Source: Mycobacterium sp. DL
GTDB lineage: Bacteria; Actinomycetota; Actinomycetes; Mycobacteriales; Mycobacteriaceae
Assembly (NCBI RefSeq): GCF_039729195.1
Contig: NZ_CP155796.1
Location: forward strand, 124,001 to 188,000
Direction: 5' to 3'
DNA length: 64,000 bases
The stretch's first letter is position 1. Every line of letters starts with the position of its first letter. Below the pieces are notes generated by a model, which ran no database searches, had not been told where the DNA came from, and saw nothing but the letters and a program-made list of their open reading frames with translations. Positions 54,127 through 64,000 of this stretch are shown here, piece after piece. The position numbers and the translations under genes are program-made.

Positions 54127-56273
54127 TACTCCTGTTCCTGCAGCGGCCAGATCCACTCGAGTTCACCGAGCAACGCGGCGACGGTCAACAGCGGCAGTGC
54201 CGCGGACACGCCGAGATCGTCGTCGCGGGCCTCGGAACGCAGCGCGAGCACAAAATCGTCGGCGATCGGCACCCACTCACGCGCCGGGTCGAACCGGCCC
54301 GCCAACCGCTCACAGATCGCGTCGACGTGGAACTCGAGCACCGCGCGCACCTTCGGGTAGGCCGACAGCGGTGGCGGCGTGGGGATATCGGCGATCAAGT
54401 CGGCGGCCGCGCGCAGTCGGATCGCCCGGTGAAACGAACGCACCACAGGAGCGCGGAAGTCAGTCTCGCCGCTGCTTTCCGAAAGATATTGGCGCACAGC
54501 GTCATCGATCACCCGCGAGGCGTCCAGGGCGTTGTGGCTCAGCGTCGCCACCTCGTCCCTGCGCTCCTCGAACGCGCCGCGGGTGATCCGTAGCACCGCC
54601 ACGTGCAGGTACCGCACGAAGATCGAGCGGGCGGAGTCGATCGCCCGCGTCACCGATGCGGTGGCCCCGCGTGGCCACATCAGCACCGACACCAACACCC
54701 CCACCAGGGCGCCGACGACGACGTCCTCCACCCGGATCAGGCCCACCTCCCAGCCGGTCGGGACGACGAGGTTGAAGATGATCAGCACCATCATCGTGAA
54801 CGCGGCCTGCGCCGCGGTGAACGACGCGATCTCGGGAACATAGGCCGAACCGAAGACGACCGGCGGCAGTAGCAGCCACAGCACCACCGGATCGACCCCG
54901 ACCAGCCAGATGAGCGCGGCGCCGAGGAGAAAGCCGATGCCGGTGCCGATCACCGCACGCCACACCCGGGTGCCTGTGGTCAACGCGCTGCTGCGCAACA
55001 CCGACAGCGCGCCGAGGACCACCCAGAAGCCGTGTTCGACAGGAAACAGGTGGGTGACCGCCACGGCGAGGCTCAGTCCCAACCCGGTGCGCAGGCTGTT
55101 CCGGAAAGCCACCGAGCGGTTGGCCAGGAAGCCGGACGTGATCTGGGCGGCGGCAACGGTTTCCGGGAGCAGCCTATCCGAGGCGCCCGTCTCGGGCAGC
55201 CGCAGCCCGATCGCGCGGGCCCAGACCGGACGTGCGTCGGCCGCGGCGGCGGCGGCGATGATGCGACCGGTGGCCCCGATGGTCGCGGCGATGGTGCGCC
55301 GGCGCAGCAGTTCGCGCCCCATCTCGACGGCTTGTGCGTCGTCGGCGGCACCGAGGATGGCGGCCAGGTCCTCGCGGTACCTGCCGCGCGCGACGGTCCG
55401 CAGATCGACCAGCGCCAGCTCGAGATCCGCACGGGCCGCGTCGCGTCGGGCCACCCGCGTGATGCGCAGCACCGCGGCCGAGTCCCGCAGCACGCGCACG
55501 GCGGGGTCCTTCATGTCGGCCAGCGCCGCACCCGCCTTCTCGCCGGTGCGATCGGCGACCCACTCGAGGTCGTCGACCACCCGCACCAGCGCGCGACTGC
55601 CCGCGGTCAGCCCGACGGGCCGGAAGTCGGCGCCGAGGAAGTTGGCGCGCAATGCGTCCATCGCGGCGGTCACGTCGTCGGCCGACGCGCGGCCGTCCAA
55701 TCTGTCGGCCAGCAGTCGGCAGGCCCGGGCAGCGTGACGCCGCAGTTCACCGTGATGGCGCGGCGGGAGAACAAATAGCGCTGCGGGTACGCACACCGCC
55801 AGCGCGATCGTCCACCCCAGCAGGCGGTCCCCTATCGGCCCGGGGGGCGTGCAGGCCGGCAACACGAACGTCAGCAGTGTCGCGCGCTGGCCGGCGGCGA
55901 CGGTCTCGCTCAGCACCCCCGAGAACGTCACCGCGACTCCCAGGACGAACATCATCAGCACGGCGGGCACCGGGAGCGGGGCGACGAGCGTGCCGAGCGT
56001 GATCAGCACGAACCCGTTGAGCGCCAACCCGGCATAGGCCACCGCGCGGTTCTGCCGATTGCCGGGGAAGTCGGTGAACACCAGCAGCGCGACCGACCCG
56101 AAGACGGTGAACAGCGTCGTCTGGGCGTTGTCCCCGACGGCGAAGCTCATCGCCGCTGCGACCGGCACGATCAGTGCGGCCCGCAGGGCGCGGCGCAGCG
56201 CGTCGTTTTCGGGGTCGCGTTGTTGTACGCGTCGCGTGACCCGGTCTCGCAGGGTGTTCGTGCTGGTAGCCAT
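54126..56273 (-). CDS. FUSC-family membrane protein
   Basis: A 715-aa membrane protein with two sets of hydrophobic segments: residues 30-180 and about 425-560, separated by a soluble helical domain, as in FUSC/aromatic acid exporter proteins. Seen features: RAALIVPVAAAMSFAVGDNA, FPVEHGFWVVLGALSVLRSS, GTRVWRAVIGTGIGFLLGAA. It probably exports organic acids or stress compounds. ATG 56273 (MATSTNTLRDRVTRR) overlaps the end of the upstream gene by one base; the frame remains open beyond it. Confidence 0.85.
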   Translation of the reverse strand: MATSTNTLRDRVTRRVQQRDPENDALRRALRAALIVPVAAAMSFAVGDNAQTTLFTVFGSVALLVFTDFPGNRQNRAVAYAGLALNGFVLITLGTLVAPLPVPAVLMMFVLGVAVTFSGVLSETVAAGQRATLLTFVLPACTPPGPIGDRLLGWTIALAVCVPAALFVLPPRHHGELRRHAARACRLLADRLDGRASADDVTAAMDALRANFLGADFRPVGLTAGSRALVRVVDDLEWVADRTGEKAGAALADMKDPAVRVLRDSAAVLRITRVARRDAARADLELALVDLRTVARGRYREDLAAILGAADDAQAVEMGRELLRRRTIAATIGATGRIIAAAAAADARPVWARAIGLRLPETGASDRLLPETVAAAQITSGFLANRSVAFRNSLRTGLGLSLAVAVTHLFPVEHGFWVVLGALSVLRSSALTTGTRVWRAVIGTGIGFLLGAALIWLVGVDPVVLWLLLPPVVFGSAYVPEIASFTAAQAAFTMMVLIIFNLVVPTGWEVGLIRVEDVVVGALVGVLVSVLMWPRGATASVTRAIDSARSIFVRYLHVAVLRITRGAFEERRDEVATLSHNALDASRVIDDAVRQYLSESSGETDFRAPVVRSFHRAIRLRAAADLIADIPTPPPLSAYPKVRAVLEFHVDAICERLAGRFDPAREWVPIADDFVLALRSEARDDDLGVSAALPLLTVAALLGELEWIWPLQEQE

Positions 56274-56839
56274 CAGTGCGCAAGGATCTTGATGCCGATG
56301 ACCAGCACCCCGACGCCCGTGAGTAATAGAACTGTCATTATTTGCTGCCACAGGGGAAGCCGCGTCCTGCGGACGGCGAGTAACGCGATCAGCCCCAGCT
56401 CGACGACCAGGATCCATTTGGCGATCCACATCGCGGTGTCGGTGTCGAGCAGGTCGAGCCCCGCCGCGGCCAGCGCCCCCAGCGGAAGCAGGCTGGCCTG
56501 CAGGATCTGACCCGAGGCCTGCAGCATCCGCCAGACCTCGACGCGACCCGGCGCGCGTTCGTGCACCGACAGATGGGCCACCCAGTCGGCGAGCAGGCTG
56601 GCCGCCCACAAGCCACCCATCGTGACCGCGACATCGAGCATGCGCGCCCAGGCGCTGGTGTCCTCTTCGGTGTACCGGGTCAGGACCGCGAGCGTGGCCA
56701 GGCAGGAGATCGCGCCGTAGAGACGCTCCCGCAGCATGGCGACGACGTGTTCGACCGGGACGCCGGACTCTGCGCCGTCCGCGCGGTCCACGGCGCCTGC
56801 GCGGACCCGCCCTCCGCCGGCCTCGTCGGGGTCAGCCAT
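56273..56839 (-). CDS. Hypothetical membrane protein paired with FUSC gene
   Basis: A 188-aa protein with four hydrophobic segments in residues 40-185 (LYGAISCLATLAVLT, LDVAVTMGGLWAASLLADWV, LLPLGALAAAGLDLL, TVLLLTGVGVLVIGIKIL). The first 30 residues are soluble and Gly/Ala-rich. Its stop touches the FUSC start, so they are an operon. No family was recognised. Confidence 0.72.
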   Translation of the reverse strand: MADPDEAGGGRVRAGAVDRADGAESGVPVEHVVAMLRERLYGAISCLATLAVLTRYTEEDTSAWARMLDVAVTMGGLWAASLLADWVAHLSVHERAPGRVEVWRMLQASGQILQASLLPLGALAAAGLDLLDTDTAMWIAKWILVVELGLIALLAVRRTRLPLWQQIMTVLLLTGVGVLVIGIKILAH

Positions 56840-57080
56840 CGGTGGGCACCGCGGAGAATCGGCACGTGCATCGGTGACGTCGCGGACACCAGCCTTGCGA
56901 CGCCACCGACCCCATGCCTGGAACCCTAGTTCGACTGTGGTCGGTGCTGCGGCGTCACTGCCGAGCGAGTCGGTAGCAGCCGCGGCCCGCTATCCCCGGC
57001 GAGTTTGCTGGATATCGGGGGTGACGGGCTCCGAGCCAACGTGCGGTCAACTGCCAGGTGACGTGTGGCACAATTTGACT

Positions 57081-57716
57081 ATGCCGTATACGGCGAGTCG
57101 AGGTCCCGGGCGACCTCCCGCAGCCAAGGCCGCTGAAACGCGGGAGCGCATCGTGCGTGCTGCTCGGGAGGTGTTCAGCGAACTCGGATATGACGCAGCG
57201 ACGTTTCAGGCGATTGCCGTCCGTGCCGATCTGACGCGTCCAGCGATCAATCACTACTTCGCCAGCAAACGCGTGCTGTGGAGTGAGGTGGTGGAGCAGA
57301 CGAACGCGTCGATTGTTAGCGCTGGCATCGCCAGAGCGCAAGAACAGACGACGCTGATCGAGAGACTCTCGGCGTTCCTGTCGGTCGCGACCCAGGCCGA
57401 TGTCGAAGATCGCTCCGCTGCGGCGTTTCTCGTGACCTCGGTGCTGGAATCGCAACGCCATCCCGAACTCAGCAACGACGAACACGACTCGCTGAAGAAC
57501 TCGCGTGAATTCGTGGGCTGGGCGGTCAACGACGCCATCACCCGCGGCGAACTGAGCACGGACACCGACGTCGGTCACCTGGTGGAGATGTTGGTCGCCG
57601 TGGTGTGGGGCATGGGCTTCTACGCCGGCTTCGTCGGCGACCGGACCGAGCTGGGCGCAGTCGTACACAAGCTCGAACTTCTCCTCGCGAACAAGCTCTG
57701 GACGCTCGGCGGGTAA
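57081..57716 (+). CDS. TetR-family repressor
   Basis: A 211-aa regulator. The N-terminal HTH is ETRERIVRAAREVFSELGYD, then FQAIAVRADLTRPAINHYFA and SKRVLWSEVVEQ. The C-terminal ligand domain is helical and AT-neutral. ATG 57081 is used; the frame is open upstream but without support. It is divergent from the membrane protein/FUSC operon (241 bp) and may control it. Confidence 0.85.
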   Translation: MPYTASRGPGRPPAAKAAETRERIVRAAREVFSELGYDAATFQAIAVRADLTRPAINHYFASKRVLWSEVVEQTNASIVSAGIARAQEQTTLIERLSAFLSVATQADVEDRSAAAFLVTSVLESQRHPELSNDEHDSLKNSREFVGWAVNDAITRGELSTDTDVGHLVEMLVAVVWGMGFYAGFVGDRTELGAVVHKLELLLANKLWTLGG

Positions 57717-57802
57717 CCACCCGACGGCTGTCTGTTTCCTGTGGATCCAGCTGCGGGGATGTGTTCTGAGCCACAGCTCAGCCGCGGTGCCGCCATTGTT
57801 AG

Positions 57803-58777
<975 letters not shown>

Positions 58778-58874
58778 CCTCTTTCGGGAGACTCATTGGC
58801 TCCCAACGGCGCTGTTCACCAACCAGGTGGTTGGTTAGGATTCGGGTACTCCGCAGGTCAGGAAGGACCCCATC

Positions 58875-60290
58875 ATGACCACCGAATCCGTCGCCCCTGT
58901 TCAGGCAGGTGGAACACCCGCCGCCCAGGACATTCCGGCGACCGTCCGTCGTCTCCGCCAGACCTTCGCGTCCGGCCGTACCCGCAGCGTCGAGTGGCGT
59001 AAGGACCAGCTCAACGCCCTGGCGCGGCTGATGTCGGACAACGAGCCCGCGATCGCCGACGCGCTGGAACAGGACCTGGGCCGCTCGCCCTTCGAAGCCT
59101 GGTTGGCCGACATCGCCAGCACCACCGGCGAGGCCCAGACTGCGGCGAAGAGCGTCGGCAAGTGGATGAAGCGCCGCTACCGACTGTTGGAGCTCTCCCA
59201 GCTGCCGGGCCGCGGATGGGTGGAGTACGAGCCGTACGGCACGGTGCTGGTCATCGGCGCGTGGAACTTCCCGTTCGCCCTGACCCTCGGTCCCGCAGTC
59301 GGCGCCATCGCCGCAGGCAACACCGTCGTGCTCAAACCCTCCGAGGTGGCGCCGGCATCCTCAGCCCTGATGGCCGACCTGGTGGCCCGCTATCTGGACA
59401 ACGATGCCATCGCGGTCGTCGAAGGTGACGGCGCGGTCAGCCAGGAGCTCATCGCTCAGGGCTTCGACCATCTGCTGTTCACCGGCGGCACCGAGATCGG
59501 CCGCCGGGTCTACGAAGGCGCGGCGTCGCATCTGACGCCAGTCACCCTCGAACTCGGTGGCAAGAGCCCTGTGATCGTGTCGGCCGACGCCGACATCGAT
59601 GTCGCCGCCAAGCGGATCGCGTGGACCAAGCTGCTGAACTCCGGTCAGATCTGCATCGCGCCGGACTACGTGCTGGCCGAGGCTCCGATCCGCGACAAGC
59701 TGGTCGAGAAGATCCAGCGGGCTGTTGAAACCTTCGAGGCCGGCAACACCGGCGGTAAGCGCATCGTCAACGAACGCCACTTCGACCGGCTCACCACGGC
59801 GCTGGCCGCCACCAAGGGAACTGTCGCGATCGGCGGCGGCTCGGACGCGGCCACGCTCAAGATCCAGCCGACCGTTGTGGTGGACCCCGACCCGGGCGAG
59901 CCGTTGATGACCGACGAGATCTTCGGCCCGATCCTACCGATCGTGACCGTCCAATCCATGGACGAGGCAATCACTTTCGTCAACTCGCGGCCCAAGCCAC
60001 TGGCCGCCTATCTGTTCACCAAGGCCAAGGCGGTGCGCGAACGCGTGATCAAGGAGGTCCCGGCGGGCGGCATGCTGGTCAACCATCTGGTCTTCCACTT
60101 CGCCACCCACAAGCTGCCCTTCGGCGGTGTCGGTCCCTCCGGGATGGGCGCCTATCACGGCAAGTTCGGCTTCGAGGAGTTCAGCCACCGTAAGTCGGTC
60201 ATGACGAAGCCGACCCGACCCGATGTCACGGCGATGATCTACCCGCCGTATACAGAGAAGGCATGGAAGCTGGCGCGCAAGCTCTTCTGA
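58875..60290 (+). CDS. Aldehyde dehydrogenase family protein
   Basis: A 471-aa class-3-type aldehyde dehydrogenase: VLVIGAWNFPFALTLGPAVG, KPSEVAPASSALMADL, FTGGTEIGRRVYEGAA, the Glu in TLELGGKSPVIV, and the catalytic Cys in NSGQICIAPDYVL. It oxidises an aldehyde to an acid with NAD(P). ATG 58875 after GGAAGGACCC. It begins a plus-strand series with SDR and quinone-oxidoreductase genes. Confidence 0.9.
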   Translation: MTTESVAPVQAGGTPAAQDIPATVRRLRQTFASGRTRSVEWRKDQLNALARLMSDNEPAIADALEQDLGRSPFEAWLADIASTTGEAQTAAKSVGKWMKRRYRLLELSQLPGRGWVEYEPYGTVLVIGAWNFPFALTLGPAVGAIAAGNTVVLKPSEVAPASSALMADLVARYLDNDAIAVVEGDGAVSQELIAQGFDHLLFTGGTEIGRRVYEGAASHLTPVTLELGGKSPVIVSADADIDVAAKRIAWTKLLNSGQICIAPDYVLAEAPIRDKLVEKIQRAVETFEAGNTGGKRIVNERHFDRLTTALAATKGTVAIGGGSDAATLKIQPTVVVDPDPGEPLMTDEIFGPILPIVTVQSMDEAITFVNSRPKPLAAYLFTKAKAVRERVIKEVPAGGMLVNHLVFHFATHKLPFGGVGPSGMGAYHGKFGFEEFSHRKSVMTKPTRPDVTAMIYPPYTEKAWKLARKLF

Positions 60291-60329
60291 GGCTGACGTC
60301 GGCTCGGACCCTTCAAGAGAGGAACACCA

Positions 60330-61193
60330 GTGCCAGGAGTGCAGGATCGTGTCATCGTCGTCACCGGCGCGGGAGGCGGACTCGGGCGTGAATACGCGCT
60401 GACGCTCGCGCGTGAAGGCGCCAGCGTCGTCGTCAACGACCTCGGTGGCGCGCGCGACGGCACCGGTTCCGGTTCGGCGATGGCCGACGAGGTCGTCAAG
60501 GAGATCAAGGACGCCGGCGGTCGGGCGGTCGCCAACTACGACTCCGTCGCCGAGTCCGACGGTGCGGCCAACATCATCAAGACCGCCATCGACGAGTTCG
60601 GCAAGGTCGACGGCGTGGTCAGCAACGCGGGCATCCTGCGGGACGGCACCTTCCACAAGATGGAGTTCGGCAGCTGGGACTCCGTCATCAAGGTGCACCT
60701 GTACGGCGGCTACAACGTCATCCGTGCCGCATGGCCGCACTTCCGGGAGAACGGCTTCGGCCGGGTCGTCGTCGCGACGTCGACCAGCGGGCTGTTCGGC
60801 AACTTCGGTCAGGCCAACTACGGCGCCGCGAAGCTGGGCCTCGTCGGGATGATCAACACGCTGGCCCAGGAGGGCGCCAAGTACAACATCAAGGCCAATG
60901 CCGTTGCCCCGATCGCGGCCACCCGGATGACCCAGGACATCCTGCCGCCCGAGGTGTTCGAGAAGCTGACGCCGGAGTATGTGGCACCCGTGGTGGCCTA
61001 CATGTGCACCGAGGAGATGCCTGAGACCGCATCGGTGTTCATCGTCGGCGGCGGCAAGGTGCAGCGGGTCGCGCTGTTCCAGAACTCCGGTGTGACGTTC
61101 ACCGACGTGCCGTCGGTCGACGACGTCGCGGGCAGGTGGGGCGAGATCTCCGATCTGTCGGCGGCCGAGCGCGCCGCGTTCAGCCTCGGCTGA
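60330..61193 (+). CDS. SDR oxidoreductase (MFE-type 3-hydroxyacyl-CoA dehydrogenase-like)
   Basis: A 287-aa SDR: VIVVTGAGGGLGREYALTLA, VVNDLGGARDGTGSGSAMAD (the marker of multifunctional-enzyme type SDRs), NAGILRDGTFHKM, NYGAAKLGLVGMINTLAQEG (Tyr-x3-Lys). It probably oxidises a 3-hydroxyacyl-CoA. GTG 60330 with GAGAGGAACACC. Confidence 0.87.
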   Translation: MPGVQDRVIVVTGAGGGLGREYALTLAREGASVVVNDLGGARDGTGSGSAMADEVVKEIKDAGGRAVANYDSVAESDGAANIIKTAIDEFGKVDGVVSNAGILRDGTFHKMEFGSWDSVIKVHLYGGYNVIRAAWPHFRENGFGRVVVATSTSGLFGNFGQANYGAAKLGLVGMINTLAQEGAKYNIKANAVAPIAATRMTQDILPPEVFEKLTPEYVAPVVAYMCTEEMPETASVFIVGGGKVQRVALFQNSGVTFTDVPSVDDVAGRWGEISDLSAAERAAFSLG

Positions 61194-61200
61194 TCCATCG

Positions 61201-62166
61201 ATGAAAGCGCTTGTCGCGCAGGAGCTGTCGGGTCCAGCGGGACTCACGTACACCGATGTGGACGGCCCGGTCGCCGGACCGGGTCAGCTTGTCGTCGACG
61301 TCGGCGCCGCGGGTGTCTGCTTCCCGGACCTGCTGCTCCTGCGCGGTGAGTACCAGATGCGGCTCGACCCGCCGTTCACCCCCGGTATGGAGGTGGCCGG
61401 CGTGGTGAACTCGGCCCCGGAAGGGTCGGGATTCGCTGTCGGTCAACGGGTTTCGGCGTTCGCGATGCTGGGCGGATACGCCGAACAGGTGGCCGTCGCC
61501 GCCGACTCGGTGATCCCCACTCCGGCGGACCTCGACGACGGCGAGGCGGCGTCCCTGCTCGGCAACTACTACACGATGTACTTCGCGCTGCAGCGCCGTG
61601 GCGCGCTCCGTGCCGGTGAGACAGTGCTGGTCCTCGGCTCTGCAGGCGGTGTGGGGACTGCCGCGATTCAGATCGCGAAGGCATTGGGCGCCAAGGTCAT
61701 CGCGATGGTGCACCGGCCTTCGGCTATCGAGTTCGTCGAGGCCCTGGGTGCCGATGTGGTGCTGCCGTTGACCGACGGCTGGCTCGACACGGTCAAAGAG
61801 CACACCGGAGGCCGAGGTGTCGATCTGGTGGTCGACCCTGTCGGCGGGCAGGCTTTCGACGTTGCCGTCCGCGCTATGACAACCGAGGGTCGGCTGTTGG
61901 TCATCGGCTTCGCCGCGGGCGGCATCCCGACGGTGAAGGTGAACCGGTTGCTGCTGCGCAACGTCAGCATCGTCGGCGTCGGGTGGGGTGAGTTCGTCAA
62001 CCGCAACCCGGGTGCGCAGGCCGAGGTCGGGGCCGGGTTGGGCGCGCTCGTCGACGCAGGGTTGCGACCACCCCCGCCGGTGCGGTACCCGCTGTCGCAG
62101 GGCCGCGCGGCCCTCGAGGCGCTCGCCGACGGCGCGGTGCACGGCAAGCTCGTCCTCGAACCCTGA
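61201..62166 (+). CDS. NADPH:quinone oxidoreductase-like protein
   Basis: A 321-aa medium-chain (zinc-free) oxidoreductase: GVCFPDLLLLRGEYQMRLDP, PFTPGMEVAGVV, and the NADPH site VLGSAGGVGTAAIQIAKALG. ATG 61201, 7 bp after the SDR gene, hence the same operon. It likely reduces a quinone or an enoyl compound. Confidence 0.88.
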   Translation: MKALVAQELSGPAGLTYTDVDGPVAGPGQLVVDVGAAGVCFPDLLLLRGEYQMRLDPPFTPGMEVAGVVNSAPEGSGFAVGQRVSAFAMLGGYAEQVAVAADSVIPTPADLDDGEAASLLGNYYTMYFALQRRGALRAGETVLVLGSAGGVGTAAIQIAKALGAKVIAMVHRPSAIEFVEALGADVVLPLTDGWLDTVKEHTGGRGVDLVVDPVGGQAFDVAVRAMTTEGRLLVIGFAAGGIPTVKVNRLLLRNVSIVGVGWGEFVNRNPGAQAEVGAGLGALVDAGLRPPPPVRYPLSQGRAALEALADGAVHGKLVLEP

Positions 62167-62223
62167 CCCCGTGCGCCCGTTCCCGGCTGATCGGGCGGCC
62201 CGGGACACCGTAGTCTCGCTGGA

Positions 62224-62712
62224 ATGAGCACCGCGGGAATCATCCTCGTCGCGTTGGCGATCGCTGTCGGCCTGGTGGGCATCATCGTGCCGATCCTGCC
62301 CGGCGCGCTTTTGGTGATCGCGGCCATCGGGGTGTGGGCGTTCGTCGAGAGCACGACGGTGTCGTGGGTGACGTTCGGCGTCGCGGCAGTGTTCTTCGGC
62401 GCCGCCGAGGTCATCAAATACGTCTGGCCGGTCAAACGCATGCGCCGCGCCGAGGTGCGGACTTCCGTGCTGGTCATCGGGGCGGTGGCCGGATTCGTCG
62501 GCTTCTTCGTCATTCCGGTGATCGGTCTGCTCATCGGCTTCATCGCGGGCGTGTTCGCCGCCGAACTCGCGATTCGCCGCGACGCCACCCGAGCGTGGGC
62601 GTCGACGGTGCACGCCCTCAAAGGTGTCGCGCTGTCGATCGGCGTGGAGTTGACGGGTGCGCTGCTGGCGACGATCACCTGGGCGATTGGCGTGTGGGTG
62701 ACCGTCGGCTGA
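62224..62712 (+). CDS. DUF456 membrane protein
   Basis: A 162-aa membrane protein with DUF456 characteristics: LVGIIVPILPGALLVIAAIG, a GFVGFFVIPVIGLLIGFIAG pair and a final helix. It has 4-5 membrane segments. Function unknown. It converges on the phosphatase gene. Confidence 0.83.
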   Translation: MSTAGIILVALAIAVGLVGIIVPILPGALLVIAAIGVWAFVESTTVSWVTFGVAAVFFGAAEVIKYVWPVKRMRRAEVRTSVLVIGAVAGFVGFFVIPVIGLLIGFIAGVFAAELAIRRDATRAWASTVHALKGVALSIGVELTGALLATITWAIGVWVTVG

Positions 62713-62835
62713 TTGGCCTGCTCCACGCGAGATCGACGTCAGGGCTGCGAGTAGCCCCAGAAGCTCCTCATGAACAGCCCTGGTGTCGATGTGGACGCGA
62801 GGGCCCGTGGCGGCACGCTACCCCCGACGCCGAAG

Positions 62836-63636
62836 TCACCCGTTGAGAGCCGCGCGCAACCGGCCGACGTCCGCGTCCGTCACCCCGGATGCCTCGAGAT
62901 AGCCACGCAGCGAGCCGTATTCGTCGTCGAGTGTGCGCCGCGCCGTCTCCAGGTATTCCTCGCGTACGCCCAGCACCGACTCGGTCAGCCGGGCTTCGGC
63001 GAGCTCGAGCACCTCGGGCATCTCCGCCGCCCGGGCGCGCACATTGGCCAGGATGCTCTCCCGCAACTGCGGAACGGCGACGTTGCTGCGCAGGTAGTCG
63101 GCCATGATCGCGTCCCGTCCGACCCCGGCCGCCTCCAGCACGACGGCGATGGTGAAACCGGTCCGGTCCTTCCCGGCGAAGCAGTGCGCCAAGACTTTTC
63201 GCTCCGAGCCCAGCAGCGTGACCACCCGGTGCACGGCCTGGCGCGCCAGCGGTGCGGCTGCGATGCGCCCGTACTCCTCGGTCATGTACCGCGCCGCTGC
63301 GTCACCGACCGACTCGTCGGACGGCTTCTCGGTCATCATCCGCTGGAAGGCGTACTCGTGCGGGGCCTCGCCGTCGGAGACCGAGGTCTCGACGAACGGC
63401 AGATGGTGGATGTCCACCCCGGCAGGCACCAATCCGGCGCCGTGCTTCTCGAGTTCGCGCAGCGTCCGCAGGTCGGCGACATCGGTGACGCCGTAACCGG
63501 CCAGCGCACTGCGCCCGTCGTCGTCGAGCTTGGACAACTCGCTGGCCCGGAAGAACCGACCGGGCGCGATGCCCGTCTGCTCGGAGACGTCGCGGAAGTT
63601 CCACGCACCCGACAGTTCGTCGCCGACGGAGACCAC
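62836..63636 (-). CDS. Tyrosine/lipid phosphatase, PtpB-like
   Basis: A 266-aa phosphatase: SGAWNFRDVSEQTGIAPGRF, FRASELSKLDDDGRSAL, DLRTLRELEKHG, and the P-loop VLAHCFAGKDRTGFT with nucleophile Cys. The HCxxGKDR(T) form is typical of MptpB-type phosphatases that act on phosphotyrosine, phosphoserine and phosphoinositides. GTG 63636 overlaps the stop of the acyl-CoA dehydrogenase gene, so the genes are coupled. Confidence 0.87.
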   Translation of the reverse strand: MVSVGDELSGAWNFRDVSEQTGIAPGRFFRASELSKLDDDGRSALAGYGVTDVADLRTLRELEKHGAGLVPAGVDIHHLPFVETSVSDGEAPHEYAFQRMMTEKPSDESVGDAAARYMTEEYGRIAAAPLARQAVHRVVTLLGSERKVLAHCFAGKDRTGFTIAVVLEAAGVGRDAIMADYLRSNVAVPQLRESILANVRARAAEMPEVLELAEARLTESVLGVREEYLETARRTLDDEYGSLRGYLEASGVTDADVGRLRAALNG

Positions 63637-64000
63637 TACTTCGTCACCGCCGTGGCGAAAGCGGACTTCTCCCTGCCGAGTTCGGCGCGGGCGATCGTGC
63701 GCATGTGCACCTCGTCGGGCCCGTCGAACAGCCGCATCGCCCGGTGCCACCCGTACAACCGGGCCAGCGGCACGTCGTCGCAGATCCCCGCCCCGCCGTG
63801 CACCTGGATAGCCCGGTCCAGCACGTCGCACGCCATCTGCGGTGCGACCGCCTTGATCTGGGCCACCTGCAGCCTCGCCTCGGGACTCTTGTTGCCGTGC
63901 TGGTCGATGGTCCACGCCGCCTTGTGACACAGCAGCCGGGTCTGATCGATCTCGTTGCGCGACAAAGCGATCTGCTGCTGCACCACGCCCTGCTCGGCCA
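63636..64000 (-). CDS. Acyl-CoA dehydrogenase, C-terminal part (cut by right edge)
   Basis: The last 121 codons or so of an acyl-CoA dehydrogenase, open to the right edge: ALSRNEIDQTRLLCHKAAWT, QMACDVLDRAIQVHGGAGIC, LYGWHRAMRLFDGPDEVHMR. The VHGGAG and R-x-x-R loops of the C-terminal helical domain are intact. The N-terminal catalytic domain lies outside the window. Confidence 0.88.
   Translation of the reverse strand, partial: AEQGVVQQQIALSRNEIDQTRLLCHKAAWTIDQHGNKSPEARLQVAQIKAVAPQMACDVLDRAIQVHGGAGICDDVPLARLYGWHRAMRLFDGPDEVHMRTIARAELGREKSAFATAVTK

Noticed and set aside
61180..62613. Long open frame antisense to the quinone oxidoreductase and DUF456 genes
   Set aside because: It is covered by two well-supported sense genes and shows no family motif.

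Overview
The window is high-GC actinobacterial DNA. The core-like gene content fits the order Mycobacteriales (Mycobacterium, Gordonia, Rhodococcus or relatives): a mycobacterial-type SAM methyltransferase of the TIGR00027 kind, F420/FMN split-barrel oxidoreductases, a metallo-beta-lactamase/Rieske fusion like mycobacterial Rv3818, a PtpB-like phosphatase, many alpha/beta hydrolases and short-chain dehydrogenases, and a CstA/small CC protein/ArsA cluster. I cannot fix the genus from sequence alone.

Region 1 (1-13.6 kb) is an accessory-looking block. It holds an unrecognised helical protein, a CHAT caspase-like protease and a four-helix membrane protein in one tight operon. After these come an MBL-Rieske protein, a TPR protein and an unrecognised 463-aa protein on the minus strand, an orphan GroES-like protein, a MurB, a frameshifted DUF218-like protein and a VirD4/HerA-type ATPase. 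A small secreted-protein cassette occurs twice as direct repeats (3477-3929 and 13162-13634), bracketing about 9.2 kb. A 13-bp motif, TGGGGGATCGCTG, lies upstream of both cassette genes and of the ATPase.

Region 2 (13.6-23.8 kb) is mobile and defence-like. It contains a paralogue of the DUF218-like protein, a decayed IS3-family transposase, an IS256-family element with recognisable inverted repeats but a frameshifted transposase, a DUF6745 pair, a small phage-type protein, and then a visibly AT-richer three-gene operon: DNA methyltransferase, ParA-like ATPase and SIR2-like protein. This operon is the best candidate in the window for an undescribed defence system.

Region 3 (23.8-43.3 kb) is catabolic. 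On the minus strand sit NTF2-like proteins, a split-barrel oxidoreductase, an enoyl-CoA hydratase, three alpha/beta hydrolases, two SDRs and an AraC regulator. Embedded in it is a five-gene overlapping operon (HutC-type GntR, ADP-ribosylglycohydrolase, NCS1 permease, PfkB kinase, AraC) with a clear HutC operator. On the plus strand are a large LuxR (LAL) regulator, a haloperoxidase-like hydrolase, a split-barrel protein, a MOSC-reductase-ferredoxin fusion and an NTF2-like protein.

Region 4 (43.3-48.7 kb) is a self-contained uptake/catabolic unit: a FadR-type GntR gene divergent from an HpaI-type aldolase, a carbon-nitrogen hydrolase and a complete TRAP transporter. Region 5 (48.7-64 kb) looks more core-like: CstA, the small CC protein and ArsA, then pirin, FUSC-type membrane protein, TetR, SAM methyltransferase, aldehyde dehydrogenase, SDR, quinone oxidoreductase, DUF456 protein, a PtpB-like phosphatase and the 3' part of an acyl-CoA dehydrogenase gene cut by the right edge. 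No tRNA, rRNA or CRISPR array was seen.
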